Assembly: GCA_030065875.1 (NCBI GenBank)
Contig: JASJCR010000009.1
Span: 113,131-177,130 of the forward strand
Length of the DNA: 64,000 nt
Source: Ardenticatenaceae bacterium
Lineage (GTDB): Bacteria; Chloroflexota; Anaerolineae; Promineifilales; Promineifilaceae
Reading direction: 5' to 3'
Shown: positions 34,856-43,448 of the stretch, one piece after another
Position numbering within the stretch: position 1 is the first letter of the stretch
Layout of the letters: every line of letters begins with the position of its first letter
The notes under the pieces: model-generated
What the model was told of the DNA's origin: nothing
The model's database searches: none
What the model saw: the letters and a program-made list of their open reading frames with translations, nothing else
Translations under genes and position numbers: made by a program

Positions 34856-35884
34856 ATGAAGGTACAGCTCAAAAATATCTGGAAAATATTTGGACCAAGC
34901 CCAAAACATATCTTAAATACGATTGAAGCCTCAAATTCACGAGCTGATATCCTGGCGGATACCGGCCATGTATTGGCCGTTCGCCAGGTCAATCTCGACA
35001 TTGCAGCCGGAGAAATTTTTGTGGTGATGGGGTTATCCGGTTCGGGGAAGTCGACCTTAATTCGCTGCCTTTCTCGCCTGATCGAGCCAACCGAAGGTCA
35101 AGTCATCATCAACGGCCGTGACGTGACTACGATGAATGAAAGCCAGCTGCGGGAACTGCGCCGCCACACGGTTAGCATGGTTTTTCAGCGATTTGGCCTC
35201 TTTCCACATCGGCGGGTCATCGAAAATGTTGCCTATGGCCTCGAAATTCAGGGCGTACCGGCCGCTGAACGACGGGATAAGGCGCAGCAAATCCTCGAGC
35301 TGGTTGGATTAAACGGTTGGGGGGACCATTTCCCTCACGAATTAAGCGGCGGTATGCAGCAGCGGGTGGGGCTGGCCCGAGCGTTGGCCGTCGACCCGGA
35401 AATTTTGTTGTGTGATGAACCGTTTAGCGCCCTCGATCCCCTCATTCGGCGGGATATGCAAAATGAGCTGCTCAATTTGCAGCAGGCTCTCCAGAAAACG
35501 ATCATTTTTATTACGCATGATTTTTTGGAGGCCCTCAAAATCGGGGATCGCATCGCCATCATGAAGGATGGGCTAATTGTGCAGGTGGGAACACCGCAGG
35601 AAATTATCACGAACCCGGCAGATGAGTACGTCCGCGAGTTTATCCAGGATGTGCCTCGTTCGCGGGTGTTGACCGCCGGGTCGGTGATGAAGGCTGTTTC
35701 TGAGATTCCAGGATTCTCAAAGAATCCCGGAATCTTAACCACCACTACCCTTCAGGACCTCATCCCGCTGGTTGCTGCACTCGACGGCCCTCTTGCGGTT
35801 GAAGACGAAACCGGTTCCGTCGTCGGCATTATCAATCGGGAAATTGTGATGATGGCCCTGGCCGAACAGGGGGCAACAGAGTAA
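34856..35884 (+). CDS. proV: Glycine betaine/proline ABC transporter ATPase
   Basis: A 342-residue ATP-binding subunit of the ProU/OpuA family of osmoprotectant importers. The family N-terminus KNIWKIFGPSPKHIL precedes Walker A GLSGSGKST; then come the Q-loop VFQRFGLFPH, signature ELSGGMQQRVGLARALA, Walker B LLCDEPFSALD and switch THD. A remnant CBS-like region (SVMKAVSE... GVVGIINREIV-like) forms the C-terminus; CBS domains sense ionic strength in OpuA. The ATG at 34856, with GGGTGG in front, matches the known ProV N-terminus better than the GTG at 34835. The next gene begins right after the stop. A DNA hairpin at 35704-35734 lies inside the linker to the CBS part. Confidence 0.93.
   Translation: MKVQLKNIWKIFGPSPKHILNTIEASNSRADILADTGHVLAVRQVNLDIAAGEIFVVMGLSGSGKSTLIRCLSRLIEPTEGQVIINGRDVTTMNESQLRELRRHTVSMVFQRFGLFPHRRVIENVAYGLEIQGVPAAERRDKAQQILELVGLNGWGDHFPHELSGGMQQRVGLARALAVDPEILLCDEPFSALDPLIRRDMQNELLNLQQALQKTIIFITHDFLEALKIGDRIAIMKDGLIVQVGTPQEIITNPADEYVREFIQDVPRSRVLTAGSVMKAVSEIPGFSKNPGILTTTTLQDLIPLVAALDGPLAVEDETGSVVGIINREIVMMALAEQGATE
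35704..35734. repeat. Hairpin inside the proV coding region
   Basis: GATTCCAGGATTCT (35704-35717) and AGAATCCCGGAATC (35721-35734) pair over 13 of 14 positions with loop CAA. It is translated in frame as IPGFSKNPGIL in the linker between the ATPase and CBS parts. It looks like a palindromic insertion tolerated in a flexible region. Confidence 0.75.
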
Positions 35885-37963
35885 ATGGCCTCATTGTCCT
35901 TCCCAAAATCAACCTCAAAAAGAAAGATCAAACCCTTCTGGCCGGTGGTTGTTTCTCTTCTTCTGCTCCTGCTTCTGGGGGCGGCCGTTATCCCTGAGCT
36001 TGATCTCTTTCCAGAGAGTTGGAATATCGGTCTGCGCGAGCCCTTTAACGAGTTTAAGCGCTGGGTGGTTATCAATCGCACAACCCACTGGATGTTTGTG
36101 TTTTTCTTCGAGCCGTTGAGCAACGCTTTAGATTTTATCATCCGCCTGGTCGAAAATTTTCTGCTGTGGCTGCCGTGGCCGGTGACGATGGTGCTGTTTT
36201 TTTGGAGCGCTCACAAAATTTCCGGTTTGCGTCTGGCGCTTTTGGTCAGCGGCTGCCTTTTTTTAATGGGCATGTTCGGATTGTGGGAGGCGAGCATGCA
36301 AACGCTGGCCTTGATGACCATTTCGGTTGTGATTGCCCTGGGTCTTGGCATTCCGTTGGGCATATGGTCAGCTCGCAGCGAGCGAGTGGAGTGGATGCTG
36401 CGGCCGGTGCTCGACGCCATGCAAACGGTGCCGATCTTTGTCTACTTAATCCCGGTGGTGCTCTTCTTTGGCATCGCTCGCGTGCCCAGCGCGATAGCCA
36501 CCATCGTTTATGCCCTGCCACCGGCGATTCGCCTGACGAGCCTGGGTATTCGCCGCGTCCCGGCCGATGCCCTCGAAGCGGCCGATGCATTTGGTTCCAC
36601 CGACCGACAAAAGCTGATTAAAGTCCAAATTCCCATGGCCATGCCCTCAATCATGGCCGGGGTGAACCAGACCATCATGATGGCCCTCAGCATTGTGGTG
36701 TTGGCGGCCCTCATCGGCAGCGGTGGCCTTGGGGATGTGGTGCTAAAAGCATTGCGGCGTCTTCAGGTGGGTGTCGCTCTTGAGGCCGGATTGGCCATCG
36801 TCGTGATGGCTATTTTGCTCGATCGCTTCAGCGTTGCTCTGGGGCAATTTAGCGTGATCAATCAGGCCTCTTTTCGGGGTTTTCGGCTTCTGCCAGATCG
36901 CTGGCGGGGAATCGGCTGGGTTGATTGGTTTGAGAACGGCCTCGACGGACTTTATCGCTGGATCGAGAGGATGACCAACCGGTTGGGCCAGCTTCTGCCG
37001 TCACCCCTTAAACCCTACCAGGATGCCCTTTTATTTGGCGCATTTTGCCTGTTTTTCTTGTTTATCCTCCTTTTATCGGGGGTTGATTCTTTTCCGGAAG
37101 GGTTAAATTTAGAGATCAGTCGGCCGGTCGATGCCCTGGTGAGCTGGATGCAGGTGAACCTCTATGAGATCGGCAATACCGGCTTAGGCACCGGCCCGTT
37201 CCGCGACTTCTTAATCATTCGCATATTTTTACCCCTGGCTGATTTTTTGACCAACGTCGTTCCCTGGCCGGTTATTTTGCTTGTGTTTGGGGCGGCGGCC
37301 TGGCAAACCGGCCGGCGTCGGCTGACGGTGGGGGTCATTTTAATGCTCCTGCTCATCGGTCTGACCGGCATGTGGTCGTTTGCCATGGACACGTTGGGGC
37401 AAACGCTTGTAGCCGTGATAATTTGTGTCCTGATTGGCATCCCGCTGGGTATTTGGGCCAGCCGCAGCAATACCGTGGATCGGTTAATCCGGCCGATTCT
37501 CGATTTTCTGCAGACTATCCCCATTTTTGTCTATCTCGTGCCGGTGATTATGCTCTTTGGTTCCGGCAGCGTGGCCGGTTTGATCGCTTCTGTTTTGTAT
37601 GCGGTGGTCCCGGTGATTCGGCTGACCAATCTGGGCATCCGCCAGGTGGATCAAACGATCCTAGAATCGGCCGAGGCGTTTGGGTCAACCTCCTGGCAGC
37701 GCTTGTTAAAGGTTGAGGTGCCGCTGGCCGCGCCATCAATCATGCTAGGCATAAACCAGACCATTATGATGGCCCTGGCCATGGTCATCATTGCCGGTTT
37801 AGTTGGAGCAACCGGGCTGGGATTGGAGGTGGTTCAGGGATTTGCCAACAATAATCTCGGCCGCAGCGTTGAAGCCGGCCTGGCGATCGTCTTGTTGGCC
37901 ATGGTCATTGATCGAATTACCGAGGCGTGGGCGGAAAAGGCGGCTCAGGCAGCGAATTTATAA
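35885..37963 (+). CDS. proW: Double-length glycine betaine permease (ProW-ProW)
   Basis: A 692-residue inner-membrane permease made of two homologous ProW-like halves (about 1-330 and 345-692). Each half has a first-loop amphipathic segment (LFPESWNIGLREPFNEF; SFPEGLNLEISRPVDAL), several membrane helices and a complete binding-protein-dependent transport motif: IRRVPADALEAADAFGST and IRQVDQTILESAEAFGST, both followed by NQTIMMAL. One polypeptide can therefore supply both transmembrane halves of the importer. The ATG abuts the proV stop. ProX follows after a repeat element. Fused tandem permeases of this size are, from memory, known in some betaine/choline systems. Confidence 0.92.
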   Translation: MASLSFPKSTSKRKIKPFWPVVVSLLLLLLLGAAVIPELDLFPESWNIGLREPFNEFKRWVVINRTTHWMFVFFFEPLSNALDFIIRLVENFLLWLPWPVTMVLFFWSAHKISGLRLALLVSGCLFLMGMFGLWEASMQTLALMTISVVIALGLGIPLGIWSARSERVEWMLRPVLDAMQTVPIFVYLIPVVLFFGIARVPSAIATIVYALPPAIRLTSLGIRRVPADALEAADAFGSTDRQKLIKVQIPMAMPSIMAGVNQTIMMALSIVVLAALIGSGGLGDVVLKALRRLQVGVALEAGLAIVVMAILLDRFSVALGQFSVINQASFRGFRLLPDRWRGIGWVDWFENGLDGLYRWIERMTNRLGQLLPSPLKPYQDALLFGAFCLFFLFILLLSGVDSFPEGLNLEISRPVDALVSWMQVNLYEIGNTGLGTGPFRDFLIIRIFLPLADFLTNVVPWPVILLVFGAAAWQTGRRRLTVGVILMLLLIGLTGMWSFAMDTLGQTLVAVIICVLIGIPLGIWASRSNTVDRLIRPILDFLQTIPIFVYLVPVIMLFGSGSVAGLIASVLYAVVPVIRLTNLGIRQVDQTILESAEAFGSTSWQRLLKVEVPLAAPSIMLGINQTIMMALAMVIIAGLVGATGLGLEVVQGFANNNLGRSVEAGLAIVLLAMVIDRITEAWAEKAAQAANL

Positions 37964-38000
37964 AGACAAGAGACAGGAGACCAGAGACGAGAGAGAGGAT
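37964..38000. repeat. Short AGAGACGAGAG-type array
   Basis: AGACAAGAGACAGGAGACCAGAGACGAGAGAGAGG directly after the permease stop codon. It belongs to the short-period AG-rich class seen at other gene ends; here the stop is just before it. Confidence 0.7.
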
Positions 38001-38096
38001 GTGGACAATATAATTCTTAGAGATTTTAACCTATGTTGCGGCCTTATTAGACAGCCGAGTTAGTAAGTTTAAAAGAATTAGTTTGTTAATCTAGTC

Positions 38097-38188
38097 GTCA
38101 TTCCCACGGAAGCGGGAATCCATTGCTTTGCCACCGATGGATCCCCGCCGTAGTTTACCCCCGTGAAAACGGGGGCCAGGATGACGGG
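38097..38188. repeat. Double-hairpin repeat, copy 3
   Basis: Full copy between proW and proX: first hairpin has a compensating-free change (CCCACGGAAGCGGG), second hairpin CCCCCGTGAAAACGGGGG, closing AGGATGACGG. Its location inside an operon means it is transcribed and could act in mRNA processing or stability. Confidence 0.88.
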
Positions 38189-38233
38189 TCTATTTAGTCA
38201 AAAGGCGCATTGCGCCGAAAAAGGAGAAGTAAA

Positions 38234-39214
38234 ATGAAATTTTCGAAGATAGGTTTATTTTTAGGTATGACCGCTTTGGTGGCCCTGGTAGCCGCCTGCG
38301 GCAGCGGTGGTGGAGAGCAGGCGGCCGCCGGCGGTGAAGGTGAAGAGGCCGCTGCCGGGCCAAAAGAGCGGATCGTGCTGGTGGAAAACCCATGGCCGGC
38401 CTCCTCCCTCAACGTCAACGTGGCCAAAATCATCATCGAGCAAGAATTGGGCAACGAAGTGGAAATTGTCGCCCTTGACGAAAATGGCCAGTGGGATGCC
38501 CTGGCTACTGGTGAAATAGACGCCAGCCTGGAGGTTTGGCCATCCGGTCATGGAGAGCGCATTGCCGAATATATCGACGAGTTAGGGACGGTAGAAGACG
38601 GTGGAAAGCTTGGACCGCTGGGGGAGATCGGCTGGTATGTACCAACATATATGATCGACCAAAATCCGGCGCTGGCAACCTGGGAGGGGTACGCAGACCC
38701 GGCCGTTGGCGAGCTGTTCGCCTCGGCTGAAACCGGCAGCAGCGGCCGATTCCTCGGTGCGGATCCTAGCTGGGTGCAAAACGATGAAGCGATTATCTCA
38801 AATTTGGAGCTTCCATTTCAGGTCGTTTGGACCGGTTCGGAAGATGCTCTGCTGGCGGAGGTATCCTCAGCTTATTCTCGCGAAGAACCGGTATTATTTT
38901 ATTTTTACGCTCCACACGCCCTTTTCAGCAGCTTTGATTTAACGCAGGTTGAGCTTCCGCCATACAGCGATGAATGTTATGCTGATCCGGCGGCGATTGA
39001 TTGCGCTTATCCGGCCGATGAATTGATGAAAATTTTTAGCAGTGAACTGGCTGAAAAAGATGCCGACGTGCATACTTTTCTGAGTAATTTTAACTATAGC
39101 TCCGAAGCCCAAATCGCCATGTTGGGTGATCTTGATGGGGGGGCAACGATTGAAGAAGCGGCTCAAAATTGGGTCGACGCCAACGAAGCGGTTTGGCGCG
39201 CCTGGCTCCCATAA
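38234..39214 (+). CDS. proX: Glycine betaine ABC transporter substrate-binding lipoprotein
   Basis: A 326-residue lipoprotein binding component (OpuAC/ProX family). The start is fixed by AAGGAG (38221-38226) and a lipoprotein signal with lipobox VAAC (Cys21-22 region), then a Gly/Glu-rich linker. The mature part has the OpuAC pattern: IVLVENPWPASSLNVNVAKIIIEQELG, DASLEVWPSGH, GEIGWYVPTYMID and VLFYFYAPHALFS, with several Trp/Tyr residues able to form the aromatic cage for a quaternary ammonium. Last gene of the betaine operon; a strong terminator follows after 10 bp. Choline or a related compound is an alternative ligand. Confidence 0.92.
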   Translation: MKFSKIGLFLGMTALVALVAACGSGGGEQAAAGGEGEEAAAGPKERIVLVENPWPASSLNVNVAKIIIEQELGNEVEIVALDENGQWDALATGEIDASLEVWPSGHGERIAEYIDELGTVEDGGKLGPLGEIGWYVPTYMIDQNPALATWEGYADPAVGELFASAETGSSGRFLGADPSWVQNDEAIISNLELPFQVVWTGSEDALLAEVSSAYSREEPVLFYFYAPHALFSSFDLTQVELPPYSDECYADPAAIDCAYPADELMKIFSSELAEKDADVHTFLSNFNYSSEAQIAMLGDLDGGATIEEAAQNWVDANEAVWRAWLP

Positions 39215-39224
39215 AATAAAAAAA

Positions 39225-39253
39225 GGTCTGGGGTAGTGTTGCTACCCCAGACC
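39225..39253. terminator. Bidirectional terminator after proX
   Basis: Perfect 12-bp stem (GGTCTGGGGTAG and CTACCCCAGACC) with loop TGTTG, an A-run before it and AT-rich DNA after it. A second small hairpin (GCAAAAAATTTGATTTTTTGC) follows at 39255-39275. It separates proX from the convergent LiaF-like gene. Confidence 0.88.
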
Positions 39254-39373
39254 CGCAAAAAATTTGATTTTTTGCAACAGTTCAGCTGCTCCGGCCGGTC
39301 TCTGACCGTGCCGGCTGGTGGCTCGGTGAGGACACTGGCCACAGCCCTTGAAGTATATAGTTACGTTTTTTAA

Positions 39374-40507
39374 TTATTCGCTGGTGACCGATACCGAACC
39401 GGAGCCGACATCCAAACGAATGTCGATGCGATTGACATCATCATCGTTGTACCCTTCGGTTTGCCATATGCCATCTCGGTTTCGCTCACCACTGACAAGC
39501 TTAAACCGATCGGGGGTGGAAAATGATCCACTGCCGCTATCTACATCAATTCGGGCTTCCATCGAATCCGGCAAATAGAGGCGGATCGAGCCGGAGCCTC
39601 CATCAATAACCATTTCCAGCTGCCCCTGGCTGGGCAGGGTAAATTGGCTGGAACCGCTGCCCATGTCTACCTCAATTTCATAACTGCCGTTGGCCAACCT
39701 CGTTTCGGAAGATCCGGAACCACCGTCAATCCACAGCTCGGTAAGTTGCAGACCGGATAAATTATTCTCACTGCTGCCGGAGCCTAAATCGAGATTTAAA
39801 TCCAGCGGCAGGTCATCGGTCAGTTGAATATCCCACCGGTTCTCTCTACTGGTGCTCCACGGCCACCTGCTGTTGTTCATTTCCATTTCATAGATGGCAA
39901 CCCCTCGGGCAACCGTATAATCTTCAACGATGTTGCCGACATAATCGATATTGCCTTCGATTAGACGCCCTTCAGCGGCCCCCCCATCGATATAGATGGG
40001 AAAGGCAGATCCGTCGATCGTGATCCGGCCGCTGTCAGCTTCGCCAATCGGTTGGGAAATAATGTGTTCCCTAACTTCAACGGCGCTGGCGCTGGTGTAA
40101 TTCTCAAAAAATGGAATCGAGTCAGCAAAGAGAAGGATGGCCCCAAACACGGCTACGGCGCTAATGCCTACCAATCCACTCATCAAAGAGCCAAAAGCAC
40201 CGGGCAGCTGTCGGGCAATGATGTTGATGCCTGCAAATACCAGAAAGAGAGGCCACACCCGCCAAACCGCTTCCCAGTGAAGCTGACCATCAATGATGTT
40301 GAGATTGCTCAGTAAAAAGTAAACGCCTAACGCGATGAGAACCACCGGTCCAAACAGAGAAGGAGATTGCCGTCGTTTCCGCGACGGTCTCTGGCGAGCT
40401 GGATGCTGGTTGTTTGATGGCGTAATAACGGTTGACTTTTGCGGTTCAAACAGCTCTTTCTCCTGCTCTTTTAACGCCTTAATTTCAGTTTCTGGTTCTT
40501 TTCCCAT
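39374..40507 (-). CDS. LiaF-like membrane protein with beta-helix-type domain
   Basis: A 377-residue protein. The N-terminal 50 residues are charged cytoplasmic sequence (RQRPSRKRRQ). Then come about four hydrophobic helices (FGPVVLIALGVYFLLSNLNI, VWPLFLVFAGINII and following) as in the DUF5668/LiaI-LiaF family. The C-terminal 240 residues are a repetitive beta domain with recurring IDGGSGSSETRLANG, VDMGSGSSQFTLPSQG and VDSGSGSFSTP units, resembling the DUF4097/toastrack solenoid. LiaF relatives control cell-envelope-stress kinases in Firmicutes; no such kinase is here. The ATG at 40507 has GAGGAAAT before it and beats a longer TTG start. Confidence 0.75.
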   Translation of the reverse strand: MGKEPETEIKALKEQEKELFEPQKSTVITPSNNQHPARQRPSRKRRQSPSLFGPVVLIALGVYFLLSNLNIIDGQLHWEAVWRVWPLFLVFAGINIIARQLPGAFGSLMSGLVGISAVAVFGAILLFADSIPFFENYTSASAVEVREHIISQPIGEADSGRITIDGSAFPIYIDGGAAEGRLIEGNIDYVGNIVEDYTVARGVAIYEMEMNNSRWPWSTSRENRWDIQLTDDLPLDLNLDLGSGSSENNLSGLQLTELWIDGGSGSSETRLANGSYEIEVDMGSGSSQFTLPSQGQLEMVIDGGSGSIRLYLPDSMEARIDVDSGSGSFSTPDRFKLVSGERNRDGIWQTEGYNDDDVNRIDIRLDVGSGSVSVTSE

Positions 40508-40777
40508 GGGATGATTTCCTCGTGCACCCTTGTTTAAATAAGGAGATATTTGAATCAAAAATTGGGCTTCATTATCTGCCTTTACGAGCCGACTTAAATT
40601 CAGGTTGCAAAGGTCAATTCATAGTTTGCCAAAACCCCTAAACTTGTATACCATCCCCAAACAAAACAGCTTGTTTTTATACAAGACATACAGGAAAACA
40701 GCTGCCTTTTCCGCCAGCGGCAATAAGCTGACGGAAATAACATTTATACTTTTGGCTTTAAGGAGGCTCAACAGAAA

Positions 40778-42844
40778 ATGAAGGAGTATGAGACTAGTAA
40801 AATTCGAAATGTCGCTGTTGTATCGCACAACGGGGCCGGTAAAACAACTTTAATTGAGCGACTCCTATTTCAAACAGGCGCCACCACTCGCATGGGAAGC
40901 GTGATTCACGGAACATCGATTATGGACTTTGAGGAAGAAGAAATTTCTCGTCAAAGCTCTATTTCATCGTCAATCGCTTTTTTTGAACGTAACGGGGTGA
41001 AGGTAAATTTACTGGATACCCCGGGTTATATCGATTTTGTGGGGGAAGTCAACAGTGCGTTAACTGTGGCGGAGGGGGCTTTGGTTCTGGTCGAGGCTCT
41101 TTCGGGTGTTGAAGTGGGAACAGAGGTGTATTGGAATGAGGCTGTGAAGCGCAATATGCCGCGTGTCCTGGTTATCAATCGCATGAATCGCGAAAACGTG
41201 CGCGTGAGCCGCACGATGGAAAGTATCCAGGAAAACCTCGACGCCAATTTTGTACCGCTGCAGATTCCGCTGGGTGAAGGTCCTGAATTTAAAGGGGTTA
41301 TAGACCTGCTTTCGATGCAGTGCCGCGTGGGAGAGGACGATCATCGGGAGCCGATCCCCCCTGAACTTGAAGAGGCCGCCCAGGAAGCCCACATGGCGGT
41401 AGTAGAAGCGGCCGCTCTGGGTGATGACGCCCTAATGGAAAAGTATTTTGAAGAAGACAATCTTTCTGATGAAGAGATCGTTCAGGGTTTGCGCAAGGCG
41501 ATGTTGGCCGGTGAAGTGGTCCCCATCGTCTATTCAGCACCAGAAGTTGGTATCGCCGTTCTGCCCGTACTGGGGGTCTTGACCCGGTTGATGCCCAGCC
41601 CGGATGAAATGGGTGAGTTTACGGTCACCGACTTATCAGGCAACGAAAAAAGTTATTCGGTCAGCGACGATTCCCCAATGACCGCCTTTGTTTTCAAAAC
41701 CCGCGATGACCAATACGGCAAGACCAGCTTTATTCGCATGTATGGTGGGGTTTTGAACTCTGACACGCGCGTCTACGATGTAAAAAACCAAACTGAAGTG
41801 CGGGTCGGCTCTCTGCAGCTGCTACGTGGGAAAGAGCAGGTTCAGGTCAATAAGCTACACGCCGGAGATATTGGCGTCGTGGTGAAATTGGGTGATGTTT
41901 TAACCAACGATACTTTAATTGAATCGAAGGGGGATTGGAAACTTCCCCCGATCAAGCAGCCAAACCCCATTGTCCAAGTGGCTGTACATCCGGTATCCCA
42001 ATCTGACGTGGCCAAATTGAGCGAGGTGTTGACCCGTTTGACTGAAGAGGACAAAACGCTGCGCTGGTACTCAGAAAGAGCCACAAAGGAGACCATTTTG
42101 GCGGGGATGGGGATGACCCATCTTGATATTGCCGTCAAAAAAGCCAAATCAAAATTTGGTTTAAACATCACCACTACAACCCCCAAGGTTCCTTATCGCG
42201 AGACCATTACCGGGGAAGCGAGAGCTGAATATACCCACAAGAAACAATCCGGTGGGGCAGGTCAATATGCTCGAGTGATGTTACGACTGGAAACCTTAAA
42301 CGATGATGATGAATTTGAATTTTCATCGGAAATCTTTGGTGGAGCGATTTCCGGGCCATTTGTGACCGCAACCGAAAAGGGATGTCGGGCGGTACTCGAA
42401 TCGGGTCCCATGGCCGGTTACCCGGTGACCGGGGTCAAGGCGATTGTCTACGACGGGAAAGAACACCCGGTTGACTCCAAAGAAATCGCTTTCCAGACGG
42501 CCGGTCGTGAATGCTTCAAAAAGGCGATGATGCAGGCCGGCCCCACACTGCTTGAACCGATTTATACCGTGACCGTTACGGTGCCTGAGGCCAGCATGGG
42601 AGATATCCTTGGCGATATGAATACCCGCCGCGCCCGGGTTCAAGGGATGGAGAACGTCGGGAACAAGAGCATCATTAAGGTCGAGGTTCCCCTGGCCGAA
42701 GTGTTGACCTATTCGGCCGACCTGCGCTCGATGACCGGCGGCCGGGGCGTTTACGGCATGGAGTTCAGCCATTACGGCCGGGTGCCGAATCACCTGCAGG
42801 ATCAAATTAAAGCGAACGCGCAAAAAGAGGCGGAAGAGGCGTAA
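40778..42844 (+). CDS. Divergent second elongation factor G
   Basis: A 688-residue EF-G-like translational GTPase of the FusA2/EF-G-2 kind, with all five domains by length. G motifs differ from housekeeping EF-G: P-loop SHNGAGKT (16-23) instead of AHIDAGKT; DTPGYIDF with Tyr84 where the catalytic histidine normally is; and NRMN (134-137) where NKxD should be. Domain IV and V are recognisable (YRETITGEARAEYTHKKQSGGAGQYARV; DLRSMTGGRGVYGMEF). The Tyr substitution is, as far as I recall, usual for EF-G2-like proteins; the Asp-to-Asn change in the guanine-specificity motif is not. Role is uncertain: ribosome rescue or recycling, or a stress-time elongation factor. Ribosome site AAGGAGG, monocistronic. 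Confidence 0.9.
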   Translation: MKEYETSKIRNVAVVSHNGAGKTTLIERLLFQTGATTRMGSVIHGTSIMDFEEEEISRQSSISSSIAFFERNGVKVNLLDTPGYIDFVGEVNSALTVAEGALVLVEALSGVEVGTEVYWNEAVKRNMPRVLVINRMNRENVRVSRTMESIQENLDANFVPLQIPLGEGPEFKGVIDLLSMQCRVGEDDHREPIPPELEEAAQEAHMAVVEAAALGDDALMEKYFEEDNLSDEEIVQGLRKAMLAGEVVPIVYSAPEVGIAVLPVLGVLTRLMPSPDEMGEFTVTDLSGNEKSYSVSDDSPMTAFVFKTRDDQYGKTSFIRMYGGVLNSDTRVYDVKNQTEVRVGSLQLLRGKEQVQVNKLHAGDIGVVVKLGDVLTNDTLIESKGDWKLPPIKQPNPIVQVAVHPVSQSDVAKLSEVLTRLTEEDKTLRWYSERATKETILAGMGMTHLDIAVKKAKSKFGLNITTTTPKVPYRETITGEARAEYTHKKQSGGAGQYARVMLRLETLNDDDEFEFSSEIFGGAISGPFVTATEKGCRAVLESGPMAGYPVTGVKAIVYDGKEHPVDSKEIAFQTAGRECFKKAMMQAGPTLLEPIYTVTVTVPEASMGDILGDMNTRRARVQGMENVGNKSIIKVEVPLAEVLTYSADLRSMTGGRGVYGMEFSHYGRVPNHLQDQIKANAQKEAEEA

Positions 42845-42874
42845 TAATCCTTTCCCGCTGAAATTTTCAACCAC

Positions 42875-42928
42875 AAAAGCACAAAAATCACAAAAAGAAA
42901 GAAATTTTGTGGTTTTTGTGCTTTTTAA
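42875..42928 (+). terminator. Long A/T-rich hairpin after the EF-G-like gene
   Basis: Arms 42875-42895 and 42905-42925 pair over 20 of 21 positions, 9-nt purine loop, ending in a T-run. It begins 30 bp after the EF-G stop and probably terminates transcription. The words (cacaaaaatcac...) also resemble a widespread intergenic repeat type. Confidence 0.7.
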
Positions 42929-43448
42929 GTGGATCATCTTTGAGATTTTAAAATCAGGATGACACGAATTTTAAGGATTTTTTATTAACGTGATTCTGAA
43001 CTTTGACCTACTCAATACTCTGTAACAGAACTGTTTTTTACTTCTTACTTTCTAGTAATTTTCTGCGGCGGCCGAAGAATTTTTAGTTTTGACAACCAAA
43101 CACCAATCGCGAAACGTCATTCCCGCGAAAGCGGGAATCTACTGGATGGCCACCGATGGATCCCCGCCGTCGTTTACCCCCGTGAAGACGGGGGCCAGGA
43201 TGACGAGTCTGTTTTGAAAGTCGGTTCATAGCTACATTTATTTGTAAATCTTCAATATTCATCGGTAAAAGTAATTAAGAAAGCTTAAGTTACAGAGTAC
43301 TCAATTTTATGCCACAATTCTTTAAAGTAATCCTCCGTGATTTTATTGACAAAGATGTGGGGATTAAGGGGATTTGGCTAAATTTCTGGAAAAATCCCCT
43401 TAATCTCCTAATCCCTGTTTCAAATTTTTATACATAAACATTCATTAA
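42929..43448. other. Intergenic region with repeats
   Basis: Gap between the EF-G terminator and the convergent MFS gene. It contains AAAATCAGGATGACACGAAT (42950-42969, shared with 10291-10310), a full double-hairpin element (43116-43206), ATTTGTAAATCTTCAATATT (43239-43258) and a short inverted tract 'aatccccttaat...ggggattaag' around 43355-43405. No gene seen. Confidence 0.6.
43116..43206. repeat. Double-hairpin repeat, copy 4
   Basis: Complete copy with GTCATTCCCGCGAAAGCGGG, ATGGATCCCCGCCGTCG, second hairpin CCCCCGTGAAGACGGGGG and AGGATGACG. Very close to copy 2 in sequence. Confidence 0.9.
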
